In this document: piece after piece, positions 25,948 through 33,946 of the stretch
Layout: every line of letters begins with the position of its first letter
How positions within the stretch are numbered: the first letter of the stretch is position 1
Assembly: GCA_045807125.1 (NCBI GenBank)
Contig: JBJMHZ010000028.1
Span: 1-64,000 of the forward strand
From: JBJMHZ01 sp045807125
GTDB lineage: Bacteria > Actinomycetota > Actinomycetes > JAWWOL01
DNA: 64,000 bases
Reading direction: 5' to 3'
The notes under the pieces: generated by a model
Database searches by the model: none
Told to the model about the DNA's origin: nothing
The model's input: the letters and a program-made list of their open reading frames with translations, nothing else
Translations under genes and position numbers: made by a program

Positions 25948-27132
25948 ATGACGAGCTCCGACGCGTTCGAGGAGGGCGAGCAGGCAGGCGCTGCCGAGGC
26001 GGCGGCCCTGCGCGAGCTCGAGGCGGTGATCAGTCCGCTGTTCGCGCGCAGCGAGCCGCAGCGGCAGGCCCTGCTCTACCTGGTGGGGCTGCTCGGCGCG
26101 CAGGCGCGCAAGAACGGCTGGCAGCTCGCCCGCTACGTCGGTGACGACGGCCCATGGCGCATGCAGCGCCTGCTCAACCGGGCCAAGTGGAACGCCGATG
26201 CCGGCCGCGACGCGCTGCGGCACTACGTCCTCGATCACGTCGCGTCGCCCTCGGCTGCGCTCTGCCTCGGCGAGACCGCGGTGTCGCGCCGGGGCCGCTC
26301 CTCGGCCGGCGTCGACCGGCAGTACAACCCGGTCACCGGGCGCATGGAGACCTGCCAGATCGGCATCTTCGCCGCGTACGCACCCGCGAGCGCCGCGCTC
26401 CTCGTCGACCGCGAGCTCTACCTGCCGAGGTCGTGGGCCGACGACCCGGTGCGCCGGGAGCAGGCCAAGGTGCCGGCGGGCCGGACGTACGCCGGCAAGC
26501 CCGCGCTCGCCGTGCAGATGGTGCAGCGGGCCCGCGACGCCGGGATGCCCTTCCGGTACGTGACGTGCGACGGCGCGTTCGGAGCCGATCCGTCGCTGCG
26601 CCGCTGGCTGGAGCGCGCCGGCGTGCCGTACGTCGTCCGCGTGCCCGGCAGCCTGCCGGTCCTCGCCGACCGGCAGGGCCCGGTCGTGACGGCGGCGACG
26701 GCGCTCGCGGCGCGGCGCGACCGGCAGCACCGCCGGCCCGACGATCACGGCCGGGGCGAGCCGCTCTGGCGGGCGCACCGCGTGCTGCTGCCCGGCGACC
26801 CGCACGACCACGGCGCCGCCGAGCGCGAGCACGTCCTGCTCGTGCGCTGCGGCACGGCGGCCGAGCCGAGGGCCACGCTCTACCTCGGCCACAGCACGGG
26901 GCCGGCCGACAGCGACGAGCTGGTGACGGCGGCCATGCGCGCCCCGCTGATCGACGCCGCCCTGCGGATCGCGCGCGACGACGTCGGGCTCGACCGCTAC
27001 GAGGTGCGCAGCTGGCAGGGGTGGTACCGGCACGTGACGCTGGCCATGCTCGCCGCGGCGTTCCTCGCCATCCATGGCGGCGCCGGGTCGATAGGCGGTG
27101 CGCAGGCGCCGGCCAGCCCGCTCTCGGCCTGA
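25948..27132 (+). CDS. IS701-family (SRSO17-like) transposase, first catalytic Asp missing
   Basis: 394 residues from the ATG at nt 25948. It aligns by eye to IS701-type DDE transposases: SAGVDRQYNPVTGRMETCQIG, LYLPRSWADD, the second catalytic Asp in VTCDGAFGAD and the Glu in YEVRSWQGWYRHVTLAML. At the first position, where the family has Asp (usually D-D/E-T-G), this protein reads CLGETAVSRRG, with Gly in place of Asp. No terminal inverted repeats or target duplication were found. It is either a decayed insertion sequence with an intact frame or a domesticated non-transposing protein. The full length and intact frame favour the latter slightly. Confidence 0.85.
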   Translation: MTSSDAFEEGEQAGAAEAAALRELEAVISPLFARSEPQRQALLYLVGLLGAQARKNGWQLARYVGDDGPWRMQRLLNRAKWNADAGRDALRHYVLDHVASPSAALCLGETAVSRRGRSSAGVDRQYNPVTGRMETCQIGIFAAYAPASAALLVDRELYLPRSWADDPVRREQAKVPAGRTYAGKPALAVQMVQRARDAGMPFRYVTCDGAFGADPSLRRWLERAGVPYVVRVPGSLPVLADRQGPVVTAATALAARRDRQHRRPDDHGRGEPLWRAHRVLLPGDPHDHGAAEREHVLLVRCGTAAEPRATLYLGHSTGPADSDELVTAAMRAPLIDAALRIARDDVGLDRYEVRSWQGWYRHVTLAMLAAAFLAIHGGAGSIGGAQAPASPLSA

Positions 27133-27171
27133 CCGGAACGGGACGGCCCGCCGGACGATCCTGGCCGCCGG

Positions 27172-28029
27172 TCACTCCCCCGGCCAGTCCGGGCGGCGCT
27201 TCTCGTTGAAGGCCGCGATGCCCTCGCGGCGGTCGGCCGACAGCGCGGTCGCGCGCCACGCGGCGTCCTCGATCTCGAGCCCCGCGGCGAGGTCGACGCC
27301 GAGCCCGTGCCGCAGCGCCCGCTTCGCGGCGCGCACGCCCACCGGCGAGTTGCCGGCGATCAGGGCGGCGAGGGCGAGCGCCGCCTCCCTCGCCCGCCCG
27401 GCCGGCACCCGGCGGTCCACCAGCCCCAGCCGGTCGGCCTCCTCGATGTCGACCCGGCGGCCGGTGAGCACCAGGTCGGCGGCCCGGCCAGGCCCCAGCC
27501 GGCGCAGCGCGAGCTGGGTGCCGCCGCCGCCGGGCACCAGCCCGACGGTGACCTCCGGCAGGCCGAGCACCGCCGTCTCGTCGGCGACGATCAGGTCGCA
27601 CGACATCGCCAGCTCGAGGCCTCCGCCGAGGGCGAAGTGGTGCACGGCGGCGACCGTCGGCTGCGGCAGGTCGAGCACGCCGCGGAAGGCGGCCCGGAAG
27701 TCGGCCCGCTGGCGCAGCAGGTCGGCGTCGGAGAAGGAGTTGCGCTCCTTGAGGTCGGCGCCCACGCAGAACGCCTTGTCGCCCGCCGCGGTCAGCACCA
27801 CCGCCCTGGCCGAGCGGTCGGCCGCTACCTCGGCGCAGGCCCTGGCGAGCGAGCGGGCCATCGCCGTCGAGATCGCGTTGCGCGCCTCGGGGCGGTCGAG
27901 CACCAGCTCGCGGACGCCGCCGTGGCCGCGCAGCGTCACGCCGTCGTGCGTCGCGAGCAGCTCGCCCGGCCCGGCACCGGGCGGTTCGCTGGCGGGCTGC
28001 GTCGGCTGGGGGTGGGGCGGTTGGGTCAT
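27172..28029 (-). CDS. Enoyl-CoA hydratase/isomerase family protein
   Basis: 285 residues from the ATG at nt 28029. The Pro-rich first 20 residues are atypical and may be extra. Crotonase-fold motifs are present: the oxyanion-hole CVGADLKE and HHFALGGGLELAMSCD, with the two catalytic Glu positions in GGLELA and LPEVTVGLVPGGGG. It hydrates trans-2-enoyl-CoA or a methylglutaconyl-type CoA in fatty-acid or branched-chain amino-acid catabolism. It is convergent with the transposase-like gene and stands next to acyl-CoA carboxylase genes. Confidence 0.9.
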   Translation of the reverse strand: MTQPPHPQPTQPASEPPGAGPGELLATHDGVTLRGHGGVRELVLDRPEARNAISTAMARSLARACAEVAADRSARAVVLTAAGDKAFCVGADLKERNSFSDADLLRQRADFRAAFRGVLDLPQPTVAAVHHFALGGGLELAMSCDLIVADETAVLGLPEVTVGLVPGGGGTQLALRRLGPGRAADLVLTGRRVDIEEADRLGLVDRRVPAGRAREAALALAALIAGNSPVGVRAAKRALRHGLGVDLAAGLEIEDAAWRATALSADRREGIAAFNEKRRPDWPGE

Positions 28030-28065
28030 GGGCCGCACGGTAGCGAAGCGCCGGCGCGCTCGGCC

Positions 28066-28671
28066 TCAGGCGCCGGCGGGAGCGCCGTCGGTGGCCGGCC
28101 CGCTCGCGAGCTCGGTGGTGGTCCGGTCGCCGGTCTCGGCCGCCGGCTCCCGCCGCTGGTCGGGAGCGACCCGGTGGCTGGGATCGAGGCTGTCCTCGAC
28201 CAGCTCGGCGAGCGTGCGCTGCACGCTCTCGACGCGCGCCACGTCGTCGAGCACGACCTGGCCGCGCTCCCCGCCGGACTCGACCATGAGCCGCCCGCAC
28301 CGCAGCAACCGCTCCACCAGCGAGTGGCTGAACGTGACGTCGTTGACCCTGGCGAGCGGGATGTCGCGGCCGGTGCGCGCGAGGATGCCGCTGCGCAGGA
28401 CGATCCGCTGGTCGGTGAGGATGAAGTGGGTGGTCCGCCAGCGCAGCCAGGGCACCACGCAGAGGACGACGAGGGCGATCAGCGCGACGCCGAGGACGGC
28501 CCAGCGAGCCGGAGCCTGCGCGGAGCCGTCCGGCATGGCGGCGATCCCGAACGCAGCCGCTCCCACGATCACCGGCAGCAGCAGCGTCGGCAGTACCAGG
28601 ACCTTCCAGTGCGGGTGCTGGTGCAGCACGAGGCGCTCGTCGTCACCGAGCAGCCGTTGCGGGAACGCCAT
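28066..28671 (-). CDS. Bacterial PH-domain (YdbT/DUF304-type) membrane protein
   Basis: 201 residues from the ATG at nt 28671, preceded by GGAGGAGACC. Two transmembrane helices lie at about residues 25-45 and 57-77. They are followed by a PH-like domain with the family pattern HFILTDQRIVLRSGILAR and PLARVNDVTF, and a disordered Pro/Thr-rich tail. Such proteins sit in the cytoplasmic membrane with the PH domain inside, and their function is unknown. It lies between the hydratase and birA on the same strand. In many actinobacteria this gene neighbours birA and acyl-CoA carboxylase genes. Confidence 0.85.
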   Translation of the reverse strand: MAFPQRLLGDDERLVLHQHPHWKVLVLPTLLLPVIVGAAAFGIAAMPDGSAQAPARWAVLGVALIALVVLCVVPWLRWRTTHFILTDQRIVLRSGILARTGRDIPLARVNDVTFSHSLVERLLRCGRLMVESGGERGQVVLDDVARVESVQRTLAELVEDSLDPSHRVAPDQRREPAAETGDRTTTELASGPATDGAPAGA

Positions 28672-28750
28672 GGTCTCCTCCTCGGGAGGCTCAGTGCCGC
28701 GATGGTGCCGCGATGCTCCCACGGCGCCGGGCCTTCGGTGGCCGATCCGA

Positions 28751-29569
28751 TCAAACCGGACGCAGGTGCACCACGTCGCCGGCCGAGACGACGCGGCGGC
28801 CACCGGGCGCGTCGACCACGAGCCGGCCGCCGTCGTCGATGTCGGCCGCGGTGCCGGTGAGCGCCTCGCCCGAGGGCAGCTCCACCCGTACCCGGCGGCC
28901 GAGAGTGGCCGAGCGGGCCCGGTAGCGGGCGAGGACGCCCGGCGCGGCGCCGCCCTGCTCGACCCACGCGGCGTAGTGCTCGCTCACGGTGCGGAGGACG
29001 GCCAGCAGCAGGGCCTGGCGGTCGACCGGCTCGCCGCGCTCGAGGACGAGCGAGGTGGAATCGGCCCTCGGCAGCTCGGCGCGCCTGGTCGACACGTTCA
29101 TCCCCACGCCCACGACGACGGCGTCGCCCACCGCCTCTGCCAGCAGGCCGGCGACCTTGCGGTGGTCGACGACCAGGTCGTTCGGCCACTTGAGGTGGAC
29201 GTCGACGTCGGCCCGCTCGCTCGCGGCGGCGGCCGCGGCGGTCGCCACGAGCAGCGGCAGCAGGGGCCGGGCGGCCATCGGTACGTCCGGGCGCAGCAGC
29301 ATCGAGAAGGTGAGCCCGGCGCGGGGCGGCGACGTCCACGTCCGGTCGAGCCGCCCGCGCCCTGCGGCCTGGTGCTCGGCCACGACGACGAGCCCCTCGG
29401 CCTCCCCGGCGCGCGCCGCCGCGACGACGTCCGCGTTGGTCGACCCGGTGCTTCCCACCACGACGACCCGGCGCCACATCCGGGCCGGCCCGGCGTGGTG
29501 GTGCAGGGCCGCGTCGAGGGCGCGCGGCGAGAGCGGCGGGCGGTCGAGGTCGGTCCAGGGCGAGGCCAT
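28751..29569 (-). CDS. birA: Biotin-protein ligase
   Basis: 272 residues from the ATG at nt 29569. It attaches biotin to the carrier-protein Lys of carboxylases, for which a target (EAMKM) is encoded at 37.48 kb. Motifs are GSTGSTNAD, the biotinyl-AMP loop GRGRLDRTW, LKWPNDLVV and KVAGLLAEA, then a C-terminal SH3-like domain. It lacks the N-terminal DNA-binding domain of E. coli BirA, so it is a pure enzyme and not a repressor. Confidence 0.93.
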   Translation of the reverse strand: MASPWTDLDRPPLSPRALDAALHHHAGPARMWRRVVVVGSTGSTNADVVAAARAGEAEGLVVVAEHQAAGRGRLDRTWTSPPRAGLTFSMLLRPDVPMAARPLLPLLVATAAAAAASERADVDVHLKWPNDLVVDHRKVAGLLAEAVGDAVVVGVGMNVSTRRAELPRADSTSLVLERGEPVDRQALLLAVLRTVSEHYAAWVEQGGAAPGVLARYRARSATLGRRVRVELPSGEALTGTAADIDDGGRLVVDAPGGRRVVSAGDVVHLRPV

Positions 29570-29673
29570 GACGCGCCGAGCGTACGTCGGCACCGGACGT
29601 GATCCGCACGGTTACTCACCGGTCGATCCGGCAACAAAAGATCGAGAAGCGCTCTGCCAACGAGGAGGATCCC

Positions 29674-30192
29674 ATGTCCGCTGTTCGTCGTGGCCGCGCC
29701 GCTCGGGTCACCGGACTCGTCGGCCTGCTCGCTCTGGCGCCAGCCGTCGCCGCCTGCAGCGGCAGCTCGGGGAACGGCAAGGCGGCTGCGTCGGTGAGCG
29801 TCGGACCGAGCGGCGCCACGGTGTCGGTGTCGACCAGCCCGCTGCCCAGCACCACCTCGGTCGGGCCGCTTCAGGTCGGGCAGAGCGTCACGCTCTCCGG
29901 GGCGGTCGCCCAGGTGCTGATCCCTGGCGGCTACGTCTTCACGATGAACGCGGCCGGGCAGTCGCAGCCGGTGGCGGTGGGCGCGTTCACCGGCTCGCCG
30001 GTCAAGGCCGGCGACCAGGTGACGGTGAAGGGCACGGTGGCGAGCGTCGACGTGCAGCAGCTGGTGACGCAGTTCGGGTCGCAGATGACCCCTGACGCGA
30101 AGGCTCAGCTCCAGCGGCTCAACGGTTCCAAGATCATCAACGCGACGAGCGTCACCGCCGGCGCCTCGGCGTCGGCGTCCGCGAGCAGCTGA
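29674..30192 (+). CDS. Small lipoprotein, probable OB-like domain
   Basis: 172 residues from the ATG at nt 29674 with GAGGAGG upstream. It has a lipoprotein signal peptide with lipobox VAAC (Cys28) and a Ser/Thr/Gly-rich linker to about residue 65. A beta-rich domain follows, with alternating hydrophobic strands (VTLSGAVAQVLIPGGYVFTM and VTVKGTVASV) that looks like an OB-fold. It should be anchored outside the membrane. No function was recognised. It is divergent from birA and ends before a strong hairpin. Confidence 0.8.
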   Translation: MSAVRRGRAARVTGLVGLLALAPAVAACSGSSGNGKAAASVSVGPSGATVSVSTSPLPSTTSVGPLQVGQSVTLSGAVAQVLIPGGYVFTMNAAGQSQPVAVGAFTGSPVKAGDQVTVKGTVASVDVQQLVTQFGSQMTPDAKAQLQRLNGSKIINATSVTAGASASASASS

Positions 30193-30207
30193 CCCGTCCG
30201 GCCCGAT

Positions 30208-30250
30208 CGAGCGGCCGCCGCGTTCCCCTGTGGACGCCGGCGGCCGCTCG
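30208..30250 (+). terminator. Strong GC-rich terminator hairpin
   Basis: A perfect 13-bp inverted repeat (30208-30220 CGAGCGGCCGCCG with 30238-30250) encloses a 17-base loop, starting 16 bp after the lipoprotein stop. There is no T-run. It probably insulates the lipoprotein gene from the carboxylase operon. Confidence 0.65.
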
Positions 30251-30327
30251 TCGTACCGGCGCACTACGCTGCCTGCACGCGTCGGGCCACCGAAGGCCTG
30301 AAGGCACCGAAGGCACCGGGAGGCACC

Positions 30328-31944
30328 GTGTCCACCGCCGCCCATCGCGCCGGCCCAGCGGACCCGGCCGGCGCCCCCGACCCGCGCACCACGGCCGGCA
30401 AGCTGGCCGAGCTGCAGCGGCGCACCGACGAGGCGGTCCACGCCGGCTCGGCGCGGGCGATCGAGAAGCAGCACGCCAAGGGCAAGCGGACCGCGCGGGA
30501 GCGCATCGAGGCGTTCCTCGACCCTGGCAGCTTCGTCGAGACCGACGCGCTGGCCCGCCACCGCTCCAGCGCCTTCGGGCTCGACGCCGAGCGGCCGTAC
30601 GGCGACGGCGTCGTCACCGGCTACGGCACCGTCGACGGCCGCCCGGTGTGCGTGTTCAGCCAGGACTTCACGATCTTCGGCGGCAGCCTCGGCGAGGTCT
30701 TCGGCGAGAAGATCGTCAAGGTGATGGACCTCGCTCTGAAGACCGGCTGCCCCGTCGTCGGCATCAACGACTCCGGCGGCGCCCGTATCCAGGAGGGCGT
30801 CGTCTCCCTCGGGCTCTACGGCGAGATCTTCTACCGCAACGTGATGGCCTCCGGCGTCGTCCCGCAGATCTCGCTCGTCATGGGGCCATGCGCCGGCGGC
30901 GCTGTCTACTCGCCGGCCATCACCGACTTCGTCCTCATGGTCGACAAGAAGTCGCACATGTTCATCACCGGGCCCGACGTGATCAAGACGGTCACCGGCG
31001 AGGACGTCGGCTTCGAGGAGCTCGGTGGCGCGCAGGCCCACAACACCAAGTCCGGCGTGGCGCACTTCCAGGCCGCCGACGAGGACGACTGCCTCGAGCT
31101 CACCAGGGCCCTGCTGTCCTACCTGCCGAGCAACAACATGGAGGAGCCGCCGGTCGCGCCGGGCGATCCCGGCATCCTCGAGCTCACCGACACCGACCAC
31201 GAGCTCGACGCGCTCGTGCCCGACTCGTCCAACCAGCCCTACGACATGCACGGCGTGATCGAGCGGATCCTCGACGAGGGCGAGTTCCTCGAGGTGCACG
31301 CCGGCTTCGCGCAGAACATCATCTGCGGCTTCGGTCGGGTCGACGGGCGCCCGGTGGGAGTGGTGGCCAACCAGCCGCTGAGCTTCGCCGGCACGCTCGA
31401 CATCGACGCCAGCGAGAAGGCGGCGCGGTTCGTCCGTACGTGCGACGCGTTCAACGTGCCCGTGCTCACGTTCGTCGACGTGCCCGGCTTCCTCCCCGGC
31501 ACCGGCCAGGAGTGGAACGGCATCATCCGCCGCGGCGCCAAGCTCATCTACGCCTACGCCGAGGCCACCGTCCCCAAGGTCACCGTCATCACCCGCAAGG
31601 CCTACGGCGGCGCCTACGACGTCATGGGGTCGAAGCACCTGCGCGCCGACGTCAACCTGGCGTGGCCGACCGCGGAGATCGCCGTGATGGGCGCCCAGGG
31701 CGCCGTCAACATCCTCTACCGCCGCGAGCTGCGCGCGGCCGACGATTCCGACGACCTCCGCAAGCGGCTCATCGTCGACTACGAGGACACGCTCGCCAAC
31801 CCCTACGTCGCCGCCGAGCGGGGCTACGTCGACGCGGTCATCCCCCCGCACGAGACGCGGGTGCAGGTGGTGAGGGCGCTGCGGGCGCTGCGCACCAAGC
31901 GCGAGTCGCTGCCGCCGAAGAAGCACGGGAACATCCCGCTGTGA
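30328..31944 (+). CDS. Propionyl/acetyl-CoA carboxylase beta subunit (AccD5/PccB-type)
   Basis: 538 residues from a GTG at nt 30328 with GGGAGG five bases upstream. It has the carboxyltransferase signatures GKRTARERI, SQDFTIFGGSLGE, INDSGGARIQEG, GPCAGGAVYSP, DVPGFLPGTGQE and RKAYGGAYDVMGSKHL. These match actinobacterial PccB/AccD5, which with a biotinylated alpha subunit makes methylmalonyl-CoA (and malonyl-CoA). It overlaps the epsilon-subunit gene by GTGA, and the alpha subunit is encoded 4 kb downstream. Together with birA this is a typical actinobacterial carboxylase locus. Confidence 0.95.
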   Translation: MSTAAHRAGPADPAGAPDPRTTAGKLAELQRRTDEAVHAGSARAIEKQHAKGKRTARERIEAFLDPGSFVETDALARHRSSAFGLDAERPYGDGVVTGYGTVDGRPVCVFSQDFTIFGGSLGEVFGEKIVKVMDLALKTGCPVVGINDSGGARIQEGVVSLGLYGEIFYRNVMASGVVPQISLVMGPCAGGAVYSPAITDFVLMVDKKSHMFITGPDVIKTVTGEDVGFEELGGAQAHNTKSGVAHFQAADEDDCLELTRALLSYLPSNNMEEPPVAPGDPGILELTDTDHELDALVPDSSNQPYDMHGVIERILDEGEFLEVHAGFAQNIICGFGRVDGRPVGVVANQPLSFAGTLDIDASEKAARFVRTCDAFNVPVLTFVDVPGFLPGTGQEWNGIIRRGAKLIYAYAEATVPKVTVITRKAYGGAYDVMGSKHLRADVNLAWPTAEIAVMGAQGAVNILYRRELRAADDSDDLRKRLIVDYEDTLANPYVAAERGYVDAVIPPHETRVQVVRALRALRTKRESLPPKKHGNIPL

Positions 31945-32228
31945 CCAGGCCGGTTACCGGACCGGAGCGGACTCCCGACGAGGCGGAGAGGCCGTTGCTG
32001 CGCGTGGTCAAGGGCGACCCCACGCCCGAGGAGCTGGCCGCGCTGGTGGCCGCGCTCGTCGCCACCAGCGCGGCGCGCGGAACCGCGACCGGCGGGCCGC
32101 CCGCCGCCCAGCCGCCGTCGGCATGGGCCGACCCGGCCGGCGCCGTCCGCAGCCCGCTGACGGTGGGGCCGGGGGCCTGGGCGCGCTCCGGCCGGGAGCC
32201 CGGCGTGCGCACCCGCGCCGGCTGGTGA
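31941..32228 (+). CDS. accE: Acyl-CoA carboxylase epsilon subunit
   Basis: 95 residues from a GTG at nt 31941 that overlaps the beta-subunit stop. The N-terminal core LLRVVKGDPTPEELAALVAAL is the AccE signature. The rest is a Pro/Ala-rich, Trp-containing tail. In Streptomyces and mycobacteria the epsilon subunit binds the alpha/beta complex and raises its activity. Position and overlap leave little doubt. Such short genes are often missed. Confidence 0.93.
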   Translation: MTRPVTGPERTPDEAERPLLRVVKGDPTPEELAALVAALVATSAARGTATGGPPAAQPPSAWADPAGAVRSPLTVGPGAWARSGREPGVRTRAGW

Positions 32229-32266
32229 CCCGGCGGGGCGTCAGCCGCGGCCGTCGGGGGTAGACG

Positions 32267-33727
32267 GTGGCAGTGCGAATGATCACGGCCCGGCTACGGG
32301 CGGCCGACCACCAGGCGTTCGACCGCTGGGCGGGCACCAGCAGCCCGCTGGCCGACGCCGTGCTTCCGCGGCTGACGAGGGCCGCCGACCGGAGCAAGCT
32401 CTGGTTCGCCACCGGGGCGGCTCTCGCGGCGGTCGGCGGCGACCACGGCCGGCGGGCCGCCGTCCGGGGGGTGGCCAGCGTCGCCGTCACCAGCGGCCTG
32501 GTCAACGGGCCGGCCAAGTGGGCGTTCCGCCGGCAGCGGCCGTCGCTCGAGCTGGTGCCGCTCGCCCGCCGGCTGCGCCGCCAGCCGGTCTCCGGATCGT
32601 TCCCGTCGGGGCACTCGGCGTCGGCGGCCGCGTTCGCCACCGCGGTCGGCATGGAGTGGCCGGCGCTGGCCATGCCGGTGGGGGCCGCCGCCGTGGGGGT
32701 GGCCTGGTCGCGGGTGCATGCCGGCGTTCACTACCCGAGCGACTGCGCGGTCGGCATGCTCCTCGGCGCGACCGCGGCCGTCGTCGTCCGTGCCTGGTGG
32801 CCGGCGGCACCCGTCGCCCCTGCCGCCGTCTTCACCCCGGCCCCGGTGCCGGCATCGGCGGACGGCGCCGAGGTGGCCGTCGTCGTCAACACGGCGTCGG
32901 GCTCCAGCACCGACGCGGCGGAGGAGCTGCGCTCGCGGCTGCCCGCGGCCCGGATCGTCGAGCTGCACGAGGGCGACGACGCGGAGGAGGCGCTGCGGTC
33001 CGCCGCCGAGAGCGCGCGGGTCCTCGCCGTCGCCGGCGGCGACGGGACGGTGAGCGTCGCGGCCCGGGTGGCCGCCGACACCGACCGGCCGCTGCTGGTG
33101 CTCCCCTGCGGCACGCTCAACCACTTCGCCCGCCAGCTCGGCATCGAGACGACCGAGGACGCGCTGGACGCGCTCGCCGCGGGCACCGGCGCCATGGTCG
33201 ATCTCGGCGACGCCAACGGGCTGCCGTTCGTCAACACGTCGAGCCTTGGCGGCTACAGCCGGCTCGTCCCGCGGCGCGAGCGGCTCGAGCCCCGCATCGG
33301 GAAGTGGCCGGCGATGGTCGTAGCGCTGGTCACGACGCTGCCCACCGACCAGCCGCTCGAGCTCACCGTCGACGGGCAGCGGCGGCGGGTGTGGCTGCTC
33401 TTCTGCGGCAACGGGTGCTACATGCCGCCGGGCCTGGCGCCCACCTGGCGACCGCGGCTCGACGAGGGCCTCGCCGACGTCCGCATCGTCTCAGCCGACC
33501 GGCCCTGGTCGCGGACGCGAGTGGTGATCGCCGCGCTGCTGCGGCGGCTGCCGGCCTGCCCGGCGTACGAGGTGTGGTCGACCAGGCAGCTCGACATCGG
33601 CGTGATCGGCGAGCCGACCCCGCTCGCCCGCGACGGCGAGGTGGGCGATCCGGTCGACCGGGTCAGCCTGCGGATCCTGCCGCACGCGCTGCGGGTCTAC
33701 CGGGCGACGGGCACGGCCACCGGCTGA
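32267..33727 (+). CDS. PAP2 phosphatase fused to diacylglycerol-kinase-like domain
   Basis: 486 residues from a GTG at nt 32267. The N-terminal ~190 residues form a membrane PAP2 phosphatase with the three phosphatase motifs: KWAFRRQRP, PSGHS and SRVHAGVHYPSD. After an Ala/Pro linker the C-terminal ~285 residues are a lipid-kinase catalytic domain (VVVNTASGS, VAGGDGTVS, LPCGTLNHFARQLG). One polypeptide could thus both remove and add phosphate on membrane lipids such as phosphatidate or undecaprenyl-type lipids. The fusion is recurrent in actinobacteria. The physiological direction is unknown. Confidence 0.92.
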   Translation: MAVRMITARLRAADHQAFDRWAGTSSPLADAVLPRLTRAADRSKLWFATGAALAAVGGDHGRRAAVRGVASVAVTSGLVNGPAKWAFRRQRPSLELVPLARRLRRQPVSGSFPSGHSASAAAFATAVGMEWPALAMPVGAAAVGVAWSRVHAGVHYPSDCAVGMLLGATAAVVVRAWWPAAPVAPAAVFTPAPVPASADGAEVAVVVNTASGSSTDAAEELRSRLPAARIVELHEGDDAEEALRSAAESARVLAVAGGDGTVSVAARVAADTDRPLLVLPCGTLNHFARQLGIETTEDALDALAAGTGAMVDLGDANGLPFVNTSSLGGYSRLVPRRERLEPRIGKWPAMVVALVTTLPTDQPLELTVDGQRRRVWLLFCGNGCYMPPGLAPTWRPRLDEGLADVRIVSADRPWSRTRVVIAALLRRLPACPAYEVWSTRQLDIGVIGEPTPLARDGEVGDPVDRVSLRILPHALRVYRATGTATG

Positions 33728-33946
33728 CCCACCCGGGCGATCCGTGGTCAGCTCCCGGACTGAGGGGCCTGAACGCCGCTCAGCGCCTCCGGCAGCGAGG
33801 GGCATCTCGGTACGCACCCGGCCATACCGGCCGGCGGCACCGTGCACGACTTTGCCATCTCATTACCATTCAAGCACTGCCCCGCGTCACTCGATCGGCC
33901 GATGGGATGGGCACGTGGATCCGCTCACCGCCTCCCGGGAGCCGCA

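Noticed and set aside
25786..27180. A complete insertion sequence
   Set aside because: No terminal inverted repeats or target-site duplication flank the transposase-like gene. The inverted repeats found upstream pair with each other, not with sequence downstream of the gene.
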